Assembly (NCBI GenBank): GCA_039920645.1
Contig: JBDSDI010000193.1
Coordinates: 1 to 5,880 of the forward strand
Origin: CAMCVE01 sp039920645
Lineage (GTDB): Bacteria > Bdellovibrionota > UBA2428
DNA: 5,880 bases
Direction of reading: 5' to 3'
Shown here one piece after another: positions 1 through 5,880 of this stretch; within the stretch, counting starts at the first letter, position 1, and each line of letters opens with the position of its first letter. A program made the translations under genes and the position numbers. The notes beneath the pieces were generated by a model that was given only the letters and a program-made list of their open reading frames with translations, was not told where the DNA came from and did not search any database.

Positions 1-533
1 AGGCCCGTGAGGCCCTTCTGAAGAAAGGCGAGAGAAAGCAAACCCCCTGCGACGAGCGTCCACGAGAGCGAGCGGCGTGACAGTGCGCGGGAATAGGCCA
101 CAAGAAAGAGCGTGCCAAAGACGAGGCATCCGGGATCTAAATAGAAGTTCGAAAAATAATTCGAGAACACGCTCATGCTCCACAGCATCAGCACGGCAAA
201 AACGGCGGCGCGAGCCGAGTAGAAACGTTCTGTGATCTTATAGACGAGTGCGAGAGCGAGAACGTAGAAGATGTGGCCCTGCAGGCGGGCCGACCAGTCA
301 TCGATCGGGAGAACCTTGAAGATGAGCGCTTGCAGCCAAAAGCCAAGATGCGGGTGCTCGGCGAAGGGGGTGAAATCGGGTGTGCCGGCATCCAAACGAA
401 ACCACTCGCCCGTTCTCGCGATGTTGCGTGCGATGGATGCGTAGAGTGGACCGTCGATACTGATCCCTTGCTCGAAATTCCTCGCGCCGACTGAAAGTGC
501 GGCAAGGCTTAAGAGCCAAAGCAGGAGTGTCAC
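1..533 (-). CDS. GT39/ArnT-like membrane glycosyltransferase, N-terminal part (runs off left edge)
   Basis: The minus-strand frame is open from a GTG at 533 to the window edge: 177 complete codons with no stop. The product begins with a hydrophobic segment (residues 2-17), followed by a periplasmic-type loop with Asp27 in ISIDGPLYASIARNIA. This matches the first-loop Asp plus 'YA.IAR.M' region of GT-C family 39 enzymes, although Gly28 stands where Glu is common. Next come EHPHLGFWLQAL (59-70), like the family's 'kPPL.fWl.a' motif, and DWSARL (79-84). Further hydrophobic segments lie at about 86-100, 108-124, 134-148 and 157-171, with QKGLTG (172-177) resembling the 'tKG..g' loop. Family members move a sugar from a polyprenyl-phosphate donor to a lipid or protein at the periplasmic face of the inner membrane. 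Donor and acceptor cannot be told here. The GTG is chosen because it overlaps the smc stop by 4 bases and gives the expected first membrane helix; the next in-frame Met is near residue 116. No clear Shine-Dalgarno is seen, so translational coupling to smc is likely. Confidence 0.85.
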   Translation of the reverse strand, partial: MTLLLWLLSLAALSVGARNFEQGISIDGPLYASIARNIARTGEWFRLDAGTPDFTPFAEHPHLGFWLQALIFKVLPIDDWSARLQGHIFYVLALALVYKITERFYSARAAVFAVLMLWSMSVFSNYFSNFYLDPGCLVFGTLFLVAYSRALSRRSLSWTLVAGGLLSLAFLQKGLTG

Positions 534-3500
534 TTGATCTTGAGTTCGCCGAGCTTCACGCTCGCCACTTTAGAGACGCCGGGGTGTTCCATCGTGACGC
601 CGAAGAGCGCATCCGCGTGGTCCATGGTCTGCTTGTGGTGAGTGATCATGATGATCTGCGAGGTATTGGACATGTTACGGATCTGCTTGTTGAAGCGACC
701 CACGTTCGCGTCGTCTAGAGGTGCGTCGACTTCGTCGAGAACGCAGAACGGACTTGGCTTGATGCTGAAGATACCGAAGATCAGCGAGACGGCCGTGAGG
801 GCCTTTTCTCCGCCCGACAGCAGCGTCACGGATTGAAGCTTCTTGCCGGGAGGCTGAGCGACGATTTCGACACCGGTCTCGAGAAGATTGTCGGGATTTG
901 TCAGGCGCAATTCGCCCATACCGCCGCCGAAGAGAACGGGGAAGGTCTTTTGGAAGGCCTGGTTAACCGCCACGAAGGCTTCAGAGAAGCGCTCGCGCGA
1001 TTCGCGGTCGATGCGCTCGATCGCGGCTTCAAGCTGCTTGATGCCGTCATGAACGTCTTGGCGTTGGATATAGAGGAACTCGTAGCGCTTGCTCTTCTCG
1101 TCGAATTCTTCGACAGCGACCATGTTGATCTTGCCGAGGTTCTCGATCCGACGACGCAGTTGGTCCGCACGTTCGCGAGCGGTTTCGGGATTGGCGACTT
1201 CTTCCGTATCCAGAGGAGTCGACATCTCAGAGAGTTGGTCGAGCGAGAGGTCTTCGATAACGATGTTGTATTGCTCAATGAGCTTTTGCGAAAGGTTCTT
1301 GAGTTCGACGTCGTGGATCGCGAGTTGTTGTTGCAGGTCGCGGATATCGCTGACGATACGCTGGTTCTCGCGGTTCTTGGTGTCGAAGCCGTTCTCGATT
1401 TCTTTGAGCGAAGCCTTGCCGGTTTGGACGCTTTCCAAAAGACCGATCTCAATGGCTTGCGCGCCTTCGAAAGCCGCTTGTTGGACGGCGATGTCTTCGA
1501 GACGTTTTTCGATCTCGACGACGCAGCTGCGGATATCCTGTTCGATTTCGACGAGGCGTTCTTCGATCTGGAGTTTACGGGCCGCCGACGAGCTCTTCTC
1601 GTGTTCGAGAGTGGCGCGGCGGGTTTCGGCGGTTCCGAGCTCGCGTTCCATTTGGCGCTGCGAGTTTTGCAAGGTCGAGTGAGCCGTTTCGTGCGCGCGC
1701 TGTTCTTCGAGACGCGTGTCGAGCTGCAGTTGCAGTTCGTGAACGCTGGTCTCGGCCTGATGACGTTCATCTTCGGTGCCCTCGAGCTCGGTGACGAGCT
1801 GAGTGATGCGGCTAGAGACTTCCGCCATTTCGTGTTCGGCGCGAACGAGGTCCGATCCGAGCAGGCTCGTCTTTTCTTGGAGACGGGCGAGGGACGCTTC
1901 GTCCTGGCGGAGCAGGTGAGAAAGATTCTCGACGTCGGGGTTCAGGGCCGACAGGCGTGCGGTCAGTTCGCGGAACTGAGCCTTCGCGTGATTGTAGGAC
2001 TGCATGCAGTCGTCGAGCATTGCCTGCGCGGCCGCGAACTCGTTCTCGAGGACGCTGGTCTGCTCACGCAGTTCTTTGATTTCGCGTTTGCGATGAACGA
2101 GGCTCGTAGAAGTCGCTTCGTTGCTTTCGAGCGGAGCGACATCGAGGAAACCCTCTTTCCAGAGGATATCGCCGTCGAGCGAGACGAGGTTCATCGGAAG
2201 TGTTTCGAGGTCGAGCGCGATCTCGGTGAAAGCCTTGCGGTCGCGAACGATCCAGAAGTCCTCAAGCAGACAGAGCCAGGGCGAATCGCTGGCGACTTCT
2301 TCGTTCACGAGGACGTCGCGCATGGGGCCGATGACGTCGCTGCGAGCGAGGAGGTACTCACGAACCGATTGAAGCTGCGGGAGCTTCTGGAATTCGAAAA
2401 CGGGAGCGGCGATTTCCTGGGCGACGAGGCCGTCGGGTCCAGGAACTTCGGACGCGAATACGGGCGTCTCGTCGGAGGAAGAGAACGAAGCGGGCGAACT
2501 GTCGCCGGTGTCGTCGGATGATGACCAATCCGACATCGAAACGTTCGGAGCGGGCATGTCACGTTCGGGAACGGCCATGAAGACGTTCTCGAGAGTGTTC
2601 GAACTCGAGCCGGCTTGGGAATTTTGGATGCTCAGACCGGGAATCCAGAAGCGGGACTTCTGGTTTTTGGATTCGGAATCGGCGTGGTTTGCGAGGAAGT
2701 GCTGGAGATCTTCGATGTCGTTGAAGCTCGAAGCGGCAACGCGCTGGAGGTTTTGTCCGAGTGCGGCTTCGACGGCCTTTTCGAAAGTTCCAGGAACTTT
2801 GACGCTGTCGAGCAGCAGGCTCTCTTGGAGACCTTTCTCACGCAGATGCAGCGCGAGGGTCTTGGAGGACGCATCGATCCCTTCGAGGTTCTGATCGAGG
2901 GCTTCGAGTTGTTCCTTGCGGACGCGCACGATGGTGAGCTCTTCGCGGGTCTTATCGCGGATCTGCGAAAGTTCGGTGCGGCTGGTTTCGAGGCGGAGCA
3001 GGTCGGCGTCGACTTCGTTCTTTGCGGCTTCGAGATCGCTACGTGTTCCAAAAGCTTCTTCGAGTGCGGAGAGGGTGCTGCGCTTGGTGTCTTCCTTGGA
3101 AGCGATTTCTTGAGCGACGGACTCGAGTTGAGTCTCGAGTGAGCCCTTGCGGTTCGCCAGCTGCGCGAGAGTCTTTTGCAGACCCTGAATCTCCTGGGTG
3201 AGACGCGTCTGTTTAATTTCGATGTCGTGAAGCGAACGGCGCGCGGTGCCGAGCTGAGCGCGGTACTGCTCCGAGCCTTCCTTCATGTCATGAAGCTGCG
3301 TGAGCGAAGCTTCGAGACGTGCGAGCGTTTCTTCGGACTGAGTGTTGAGCGTCTCGATTTGGTCGAGGGCTTCGTTCAGTTCGGTCTCGAGCGCGCTCTC
3401 GCGCGTTTGCAGCCCGGTCAGCGTGGACTCGAGGCCTTCGACTTGTTCGCGCAGGGAATCTTTGCGGGTGTTGAGCGAGCCCATGCGTCCTTCGAGTTCC

Positions 3501-4411
3501 TTGAGTTGAACTTCGGAATTACGCGTGGACTGGCGTGCGGTGCCCAGTTCTTCTTCCAAATGGATGAGGTTCAGCTCGGACTCTTCGAGTTGGAGCTTGA
3601 GCGTTTCGAGGTGAGCTTCGTTCTCCGAGACTTGGAAACGCAGACGCTCGACGACTTGCGACGCTTCGGTCTTGTCGCCCGTGCGGCTCAGCCACTCGCG
3701 CGAAACGAGACGGAGTTCAAGCGATTTCAGTTCGTCGGAGTAGCTGCGGAATTTCTCGGCCTTGGTGGCTTGCGCCTTCAGGGTCGCCAGAGATTTTTTG
3801 AGATCTTTGAGGATGTCGTCGATGCGGTCGAGATTCGTGCGCGAATTGGCGAGCTTGCGCTCGGTCTCGGCCTTGCGAGCCTTGAACTTCATGATGCCCG
3901 CGACTTCTTCGATGACGGTGCGACGCTCTTCGGGCTTCTGAGTCACGAGACGCGAAATCGCGCCCTGTTCGATGATGGAGTAAGCCTTGGCGCCGAGGCC
4001 GGTATCCATGAAGAATTCTTGGATATCGCGCAGGCGGCAGGGAATGCGATTGATGAGATACTCGGTCTCGCCGGAACGGTAATAGCGGCGCGTGATTTGG
4101 ATTTCGTTGGAGGCTTGGAACTGAGCGGGAAGCTCGGGATCGGTCGCGGGATCGCGCTCGAGGACGAGCGAGACTTCGGCGAGATCCAGCGGCGCATGAT
4201 CGCGCGAACCGGAGAAGATGACATCGGACATGTGCGTTCCACGAAGGTGCTTCGCGGACATATCGCCCATGACCCAGTAAAGCGCGTCGATGACGTTCGA
4301 TTTGCCGCAGCCGTTGGAACCGACGATCGCGGTGATCGGCTGGTCGAATGCGATAATGGTTTTGTCTTTGAACGATTTGAACCCAAAGAGTTCGAGGCGG
4401 AGAATCTTCAC
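530..4411 (-). CDS. smc: Chromosome partition protein SMC (condensin ATPase)
   Basis: This is a 1293-residue SMC protein, which compacts and segregates DNA as a homodimer, normally with ScpA and ScpB; neither partner gene is in the window. The N-terminal head has FGFKSFKDK (9-17), Walker A GSNGCGKS (31-38) and the Q-loop region GAKAYSIIEQG (140-150). Coiled coil runs over about 175-510. The hinge spans about 515-760, with EKAVEAALGQNLQRV (544-558) and SLDGDILWKEG (744-754). A second coil runs over about 765-1090. The C-terminal head has NLGKINMVAVEEF (1091-1103), signature LLSGGEK (1197-1203), Walker B and D-loop VLDEVDAPLDD (1224-1234, catalytic Glu1227) and switch His in ITHH (1256-1259). 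All ATPase motifs are intact. It is longer than the usual 1150-1200 residues, partly from a Ser/Asp-rich hinge insertion near 595-655. The start is GTG at 4411: the only upstream in-frame codons before a stop at 4457-4459 are not start codons, and GGAAGGG lies 11 bases upstream. The hinge lacks the GG of Gram-positive SMCs but ends in LVHRKREIKEL, as in proteobacterial SMCs. Confidence 0.97.
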   Translation of the reverse strand: MKILRLELFGFKSFKDKTIIAFDQPITAIVGSNGCGKSNVIDALYWVMGDMSAKHLRGTHMSDVIFSGSRDHAPLDLAEVSLVLERDPATDPELPAQFQASNEIQITRRYYRSGETEYLINRIPCRLRDIQEFFMDTGLGAKAYSIIEQGAISRLVTQKPEERRTVIEEVAGIMKFKARKAETERKLANSRTNLDRIDDILKDLKKSLATLKAQATKAEKFRSYSDELKSLELRLVSREWLSRTGDKTEASQVVERLRFQVSENEAHLETLKLQLEESELNLIHLEEELGTARQSTRNSEVQLKELEGRMGSLNTRKDSLREQVEGLESTLTGLQTRESALETELNEALDQIETLNTQSEETLARLEASLTQLHDMKEGSEQYRAQLGTARRSLHDIEIKQTRLTQEIQGLQKTLAQLANRKGSLETQLESVAQEIASKEDTKRSTLSALEEAFGTRSDLEAAKNEVDADLLRLETSRTELSQIRDKTREELTIVRVRKEQLEALDQNLEGIDASSKTLALHLREKGLQESLLLDSVKVPGTFEKAVEAALGQNLQRVAASSFNDIEDLQHFLANHADSESKNQKSRFWIPGLSIQNSQAGSSSNTLENVFMAVPERDMPAPNVSMSDWSSSDDTGDSSPASFSSSDETPVFASEVPGPDGLVAQEIAAPVFEFQKLPQLQSVREYLLARSDVIGPMRDVLVNEEVASDSPWLCLLEDFWIVRDRKAFTEIALDLETLPMNLVSLDGDILWKEGFLDVAPLESNEATSTSLVHRKREIKELREQTSVLENEFAAAQAMLDDCMQSYNHAKAQFRELTARLSALNPDVENLSHLLRQDEASLARLQEKTSLLGSDLVRAEHEMAEVSSRITQLVTELEGTEDERHQAETSVHELQLQLDTRLEEQRAHETAHSTLQNSQRQMERELGTAETRRATLEHEKSSSAARKLQIEERLVEIEQDIRSCVVEIEKRLEDIAVQQAAFEGAQAIEIGLLESVQTGKASLKEIENGFDTKNRENQRIVSDIRDLQQQLAIHDVELKNLSQKLIEQYNIVIEDLSLDQLSEMSTPLDTEEVANPETARERADQLRRRIENLGKINMVAVEEFDEKSKRYEFLYIQRQDVHDGIKQLEAAIERIDRESRERFSEAFVAVNQAFQKTFPVLFGGGMGELRLTNPDNLLETGVEIVAQPPGKKLQSVTLLSGGEKALTAVSLIFGIFSIKPSPFCVLDEVDAPLDDANVGRFNKQIRNMSNTSQIIMITHHKQTMDHADALFGVTMEHPGVSKVASVKLGELKIK
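2447..2629 (-). other. Low-complexity Ser/Asp-rich insertion in the SMC hinge
   Basis: Residues about 595-655 of SMC lie between the first hinge half, which ends near SRFWIPG (586-592), and the second, which resumes near GPDGLVAQE (658-666). The segment is rich in Ser, Asp, Glu and Pro and includes two similar pieces, SSSDDTGD (630-637) and SSSDETPV (644-651). It has no coiled-coil or globular character and is probably a disordered loop on the hinge surface. The reading frame stays open and both flanks keep hinge-like sequence, so this is an in-frame expansion rather than a frameshift. The exact edges are approximate. Confidence 0.7.
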
Positions 4412-4422
4412 AGTAAGTAGTA

Positions 4423-4429
4423 CCCTTCC
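4423..4429 (-). promoter_or_regulatory. Ribosome binding site of smc
   Basis: The minus strand reads GGAAGGG here, 11 bases before the GTG start at 4411. The spacing is a little long, but no better purine-rich element lies nearer and no other start codon is in frame upstream, so this site supports the GTG start. Confidence 0.55.
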
Positions 4430-4481
4430 ATCCCTAAATTCCCCCGAAAAGGGAAGCTAGGCCAAATGGAACGGCTTGTAA

Positions 4482-4510
4482 ACTCTAAATGTCTCAAGGG
4501 CTTAACTCAA
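4482..4510 (-). promoter_or_regulatory. Candidate sigma70-type promoter for smc
   Basis: On the minus strand a -35-like TTGAGT (4510-4505) and a -10-like TAGAGT (4487-4482) are separated by exactly 17 bases. Each matches 4 of 6 consensus bases. Transcription would start near 4475 and give a leader of roughly 65 bases before the smc GTG. Position and spacing fit, but the box matches are modest, so this is a proposal only. Confidence 0.3.
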
Positions 4511-4521
4511 GCACATGAGTT
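4504..4521. repeat. Inverted repeat AACTCA-N6-TGAGTT over the proposed smc -35 box
   Basis: A perfect 6-base inverted repeat (4504-4509 and 4516-4521) has a 6-base spacer; one further base pair outside it matches after a single mismatch. The left arm coincides with the proposed -35 box of smc (4505-4510), where a bound repressor could block RNA polymerase. Arms this short can arise by chance. Confidence 0.3.
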
Positions 4522-4570
4522 TATTGGGGCTTCTCAGTCGTCCCATGGTCTTAAAGGGAGATATCAACTT

Positions 4571-4598
4571 AACCGAATCCTTATGTCGCTATTCGGTT
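4571..4598. promoter_or_regulatory. Perfect inverted repeat AACCGAAT-N12-ATTCGGTT, possible operator or leader hairpin
   Basis: The two 8-base arms (4571-4578 and 4591-4598) are exact reverse complements with a 12-base spacer. Arm centres are 20 bases apart, about two helical turns, as expected for a dimeric DNA-binding regulator. The element ends 32 bases before the prepilin GTG. If transcription begins upstream it could instead form a stem-loop in the mRNA leader; no U-run follows, so it is not an intrinsic terminator. Confidence 0.5.
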
Positions 4599-4618
4599 CT
4601 CCGCTGTTAAGCTAAATA

Positions 4619-4624
4619 GGGGAG
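4619..4624 (+). promoter_or_regulatory. Ribosome binding site of the cysteine-rich prepilin gene
   Basis: GGGGAG lies 6 bases before the GTG at 4631, an optimal Shine-Dalgarno distance. An in-frame TAA at 4613-4615 rules out a longer protein, so this site fixes the GTG as the start. Confidence 0.8.
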
Positions 4625-4630
4625 ACCTTT

Positions 4631-5770
4631 GTGGGCCGGGCATTCCATCATTTAAAAAAAAAGGACGGGTTTTCGATCGCTGAGGTCGCAATTGCCCTCG
4701 CCCTGCTGGGCGTCGTCTCTATCGGAATTTTTGCCATCTCGAAGTTCGTCTTCAAGGGCACCAAAAAAGTCCAGGTCTCCAATTTGATGTCGACCGTCGA
4801 GTCAAAACTCCTATCGACACTCTCCTCTCCCGCTTTCTATGCGGGCGCCAGCGTTCCCGCGAACGGCACGATGCGACTGCGCGACCAACTCGCAGCCTCT
4901 ACGGCGGGTATTATCCTTGTTACGAAATTCGAAGGTGACACGATCGGCGATACGCGCGTGCGCAGTTATCATAACGTGCTGAGCGGATCTCCCTGCAACA
5001 ATCCGAATGTGGATCCCGCCTGCGCGGTCTTCGTTGATATCGCTCTCAAAAATTTTGCGGCGGCCGGTGCGCCCGATCCGATTTGGCAGGTCGCTTATCG
5101 CATTGGCGCTCAAGCCAAGGACGGACTTCCCATTTCTTCGCTTGGCGCGCAAGGTTCAGGCCCCACATTCACGGATAGCGACTATCGCTTTCTGATTCCC
5201 GAAGGATTCTACAAAGACCTCAGCGAGCTTGTCTGCGGTGCAGGACAAATCCTGGACGGATACCAAATTCTAGGAACGTCGCGCATCGCTCAGTGTCTGC
5301 GCACTCCGGACAGACTCAGTTGTCCCAGTGGGCTTTTCCCCAAAGGCTTCAAGAAAACCATGAGTGCGCTCGCCACCCAAAATGTGGGCGGATCGAGCAT
5401 CGTAGGATCTCTCGATCTCGACTGCCAACCGCTTAAGCGTCTGCGTTGTCCCCCCAACTACGGCATTCAGGCCATCAATGTGCGCGATCTTTTAATGGAG
5501 CGGACGGCCGGAGTGACGTGCGTCATGCTGACCGTCGATGCGATCACTCTGCCGAATACCGCCGCCAAATATACCTGTCCTGCGGGATATCAAGCCGCAG
5601 CTGGAAAGCAATGCGTTGTCACCAGTCTCAATGCACCGGCCCAACTGGCGGCCTCGCTTGACCTCTGCACTTCTCCGAAAGTCTGGACCACCGACGCGAG
5701 CGACCCCAACGAGGGTAAGTGTTGCGATCCGATCTACAAACAAGTGGTGAGTGGAGTCTGTAAGCCATGA
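4631..5770 (+). CDS. Type IV prepilin-like protein with cysteine-rich C-terminal domain
   Basis: The 379-residue product starts with a short basic leader (HHLKKKDG) and a class III prepilin cleavage motif, cut predicted between Gly13 and Phe14, with the canonical Glu at mature +5 (Glu18). A hydrophobic helix follows (about 14-37). Prepilin peptidase should cleave and N-methylate it, and a type IV pilus or type II secretion machine should take it up. Residues about 45-200 look globular, with one close Cys pair (122, 131). From about 200 to the end the protein is Cys-rich: Cys at 202, 222, 231, 265, 273, 297, 316, 328, 346, 364, 365 and 377, so 14 in all. Several open modules of the form C-[P/G]-x-[G/N] (CGAG, CPSG, CPPN, CPAG), each closed by a later Cys. 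This suggests a disulfide-bonded periplasmic or surface domain. It is much larger than a major pilin (about 150 residues), so a minor pilin or tip-adhesin role is likely but inferred. I do not recognise a named family. The stop overlaps the next prepilin-like gene by 4 bases. Confidence 0.85.
   Translation: MGRAFHHLKKKDGFSIAEVAIALALLGVVSIGIFAISKFVFKGTKKVQVSNLMSTVESKLLSTLSSPAFYAGASVPANGTMRLRDQLAASTAGIILVTKFEGDTIGDTRVRSYHNVLSGSPCNNPNVDPACAVFVDIALKNFAAAGAPDPIWQVAYRIGAQAKDGLPISSLGAQGSGPTFTDSDYRFLIPEGFYKDLSELVCGAGQILDGYQILGTSRIAQCLRTPDRLSCPSGLFPKGFKKTMSALATQNVGGSSIVGSLDLDCQPLKRLRCPPNYGIQAINVRDLLMERTAGVTCVMLTVDAITLPNTAAKYTCPAGYQAAAGKQCVVTSLNAPAQLAASLDLCTSPKVWTTDASDPNEGKCCDPIYKQVVSGVCKP
4654..4662 (+). 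repeat. Nine-A homopolymer in the prepilin leader codons
   Basis: Nine consecutive A bases fall in codons 8-11 (TTA AAA AAA AAG), just before the prepilin cleavage site. One added A would bring a TGA within about seven codons; one lost A would give an early stop about 45 codons on. The tract encodes the basic residues expected in a prepilin leader, so it may simply reflect Lys codon choice. Confidence 0.9.
5234..5761 (+). repeat. Degenerate Cys-Pro modules in the prepilin C-terminal domain
   Basis: Protein-level repeat: LVCGAGQ...QCLR (Cys 202 to 222), LSCPSGLF...LDCQPL (231 to 265), LRCPPNYG...VTCVML (273 to 297), YTCPAGYQ...QCVV (316 to 328), then a C-terminal cluster LC (346), KCCDP (364, 365) and VC (377). 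The opening 'hydrophobic-x-C-P-x-G/N' is shared but the loops differ in length (20, 34, 24 and 12 residues between the paired Cys). Pairing within each module is inferred. No DNA-level tandem repeat is seen, so the modules would be old duplications or convergent loops. Confidence 0.55.
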
Positions 5771-5880
5771 GAAACTCCAGCATTCGAGGATTTACACTTC
5801 TCAATGTTCTCATGGTCGCTGTGCTCATCATTGCTCTCGCCGCGGCCTCAAGCAAAATTGTCGCGCACATCAACAATTCC
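5767..5880 (+). CDS. Second prepilin-like protein, N-terminus only (runs off right edge)
   Basis: The ATG at 5767 overlaps the upstream TGA (ATGA), and a GGAG at 5753-5756 lies 10 bases upstream. The 38 visible residues are a short leader with Arg2 and Arg7, a prepilin motif RGFTLLNVLM with cleavage predicted between Gly8 and Phe9, and a hydrophobic helix (about 9-27) ending before SSKIVAHI. The tight coupling to a first prepilin-like gene points to an operon for a pilus or pseudopilus subcomplex. Mature position +5 is Asn13, not the Glu found in most type IV pilins. Loss of Glu+5 is known in some tip pseudopilins of the GspK class, but too little is visible to assign this protein. The rest of the protein lies outside the window. 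Confidence 0.8.
   Translation, partial: MRNSSIRGFTLLNVLMVAVLIIALAAASSKIVAHINNS

Larger units (their letters stand above)
4412..4630. other. Divergent intergenic region between smc and the prepilin gene
   Basis: These 219 bases separate the smc start (minus) from the prepilin start (plus) and must hold the promoters for both directions. By eye the region is richer in A+T than the flanking genes. It contains the smc promoter candidate, two inverted repeats and both ribosome binding sites. I see no RNA gene and no terminator, as expected between divergent starts. No convincing -35/-10 pair is visible for the rightward gene. Confidence 0.8.

Noticed and set aside
188..505. A 105-codon minus-strand open frame, plus smaller plus-strand frames in the same area
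   Set aside because: The overlapping frame starting at GTG 533 has clear GT39 motifs and membrane segments; these other frames are Ser/Arg/Pro-rich shadows of it.
833..2521. A 562-codon open frame on the plus strand opposite smc
   Set aside because: It lies wholly inside a confident smc gene, has the Leu/Glu/Phe/Arg-heavy low-information composition of an antisense frame, and shows no recognisable domain. It follows from the codon bias of smc.
2615..3142. A 175-codon plus-strand open frame opposite the smc hinge and coil
   Set aside because: It is an antisense shadow of smc without an independent domain or a convincing ribosome site.
833..4411. Frequent TTCGAG/CTTCGA-like hexamers on the plus strand
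   Set aside because: They are complements of Glu and Leu codons in the coiled coil, not a dispersed DNA repeat or uptake signal.
3176..4420. A 414-codon open frame on the plus strand opposite the smc 5' half
   Set aside because: Same cause as the other antisense frames: it mirrors coiled-coil codons (GAG, CTC, GAA) of smc and has no motif of its own.
4439..4455. Small hairpin TTCCC-N7-GGGAA in the smc leader, considered as a terminator or riboswitch
   Set aside because: A five-base stem with no following U-run, just inside the likely smc leader, is neither a terminator nor a recognisable riboswitch.
4552..4579. A sigma28-like pattern, TAAA then 16 bases then ACCGAATC, before the prepilin gene
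   Set aside because: Only the CCGA core and TAAA match, the spacing is one base over the usual 15, and the CCGA belongs to the inverted repeat. It is too weak to call a promoter.

Overview
The window holds two divergently transcribed gene groups around a 219-base intergenic region. Leftward (minus strand) is a complete gene for a chromosome-partition SMC ATPase (530-4411). It is followed, with a 4-base GTGA overlap, by the start of a membrane glycosyltransferase of the GT39/ArnT-like type that runs off the left edge (1-533). Rightward (plus strand) is a complete gene for a type IV prepilin-like, cysteine-rich secreted protein (4631-5770). It is followed, with a 4-base ATGA overlap, by the first 38 codons of a second prepilin-like protein cut by the right edge (5767-5880).

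The organism is a bacterium with moderately high G+C by eye, free use of GTG starts and tightly overlapping genes. The SMC head sequence (GSNGCGKSN Walker A, MGD where MGE is common), the proteobacterial-type hinge and the string of pilin-like genes suggest a Gram-negative of the former Deltaproteobacteria, perhaps Bdellovibrionota. That placement is inference from sequence style, not a search result.

The intergenic region carries a plausible sigma70-type promoter toward smc, a strong Shine-Dalgarno before the prepilin gene, a perfect 8-base inverted repeat 33 bases before the prepilin start, and a shorter inverted repeat on the proposed smc -35 box. The functional link between the two sides is unclear: smc is a housekeeping chromosome-organisation gene, the glycosyltransferase probably modifies an envelope glycan or lipid, and the rightward genes look like part of a minor-pilin or pseudopilin set assembled through the inner membrane.

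No mobile element, CRISPR array, rRNA or tRNA is visible. The least ordinary parts are the rightward pilin-like pair (a disulfide-type C-terminal domain built from repeated Cys-Pro modules, a nine-A tract just before the prepilin cleavage site, and a partner prepilin lacking the usual Glu+5) and a Ser/Asp-rich insertion in the SMC hinge.
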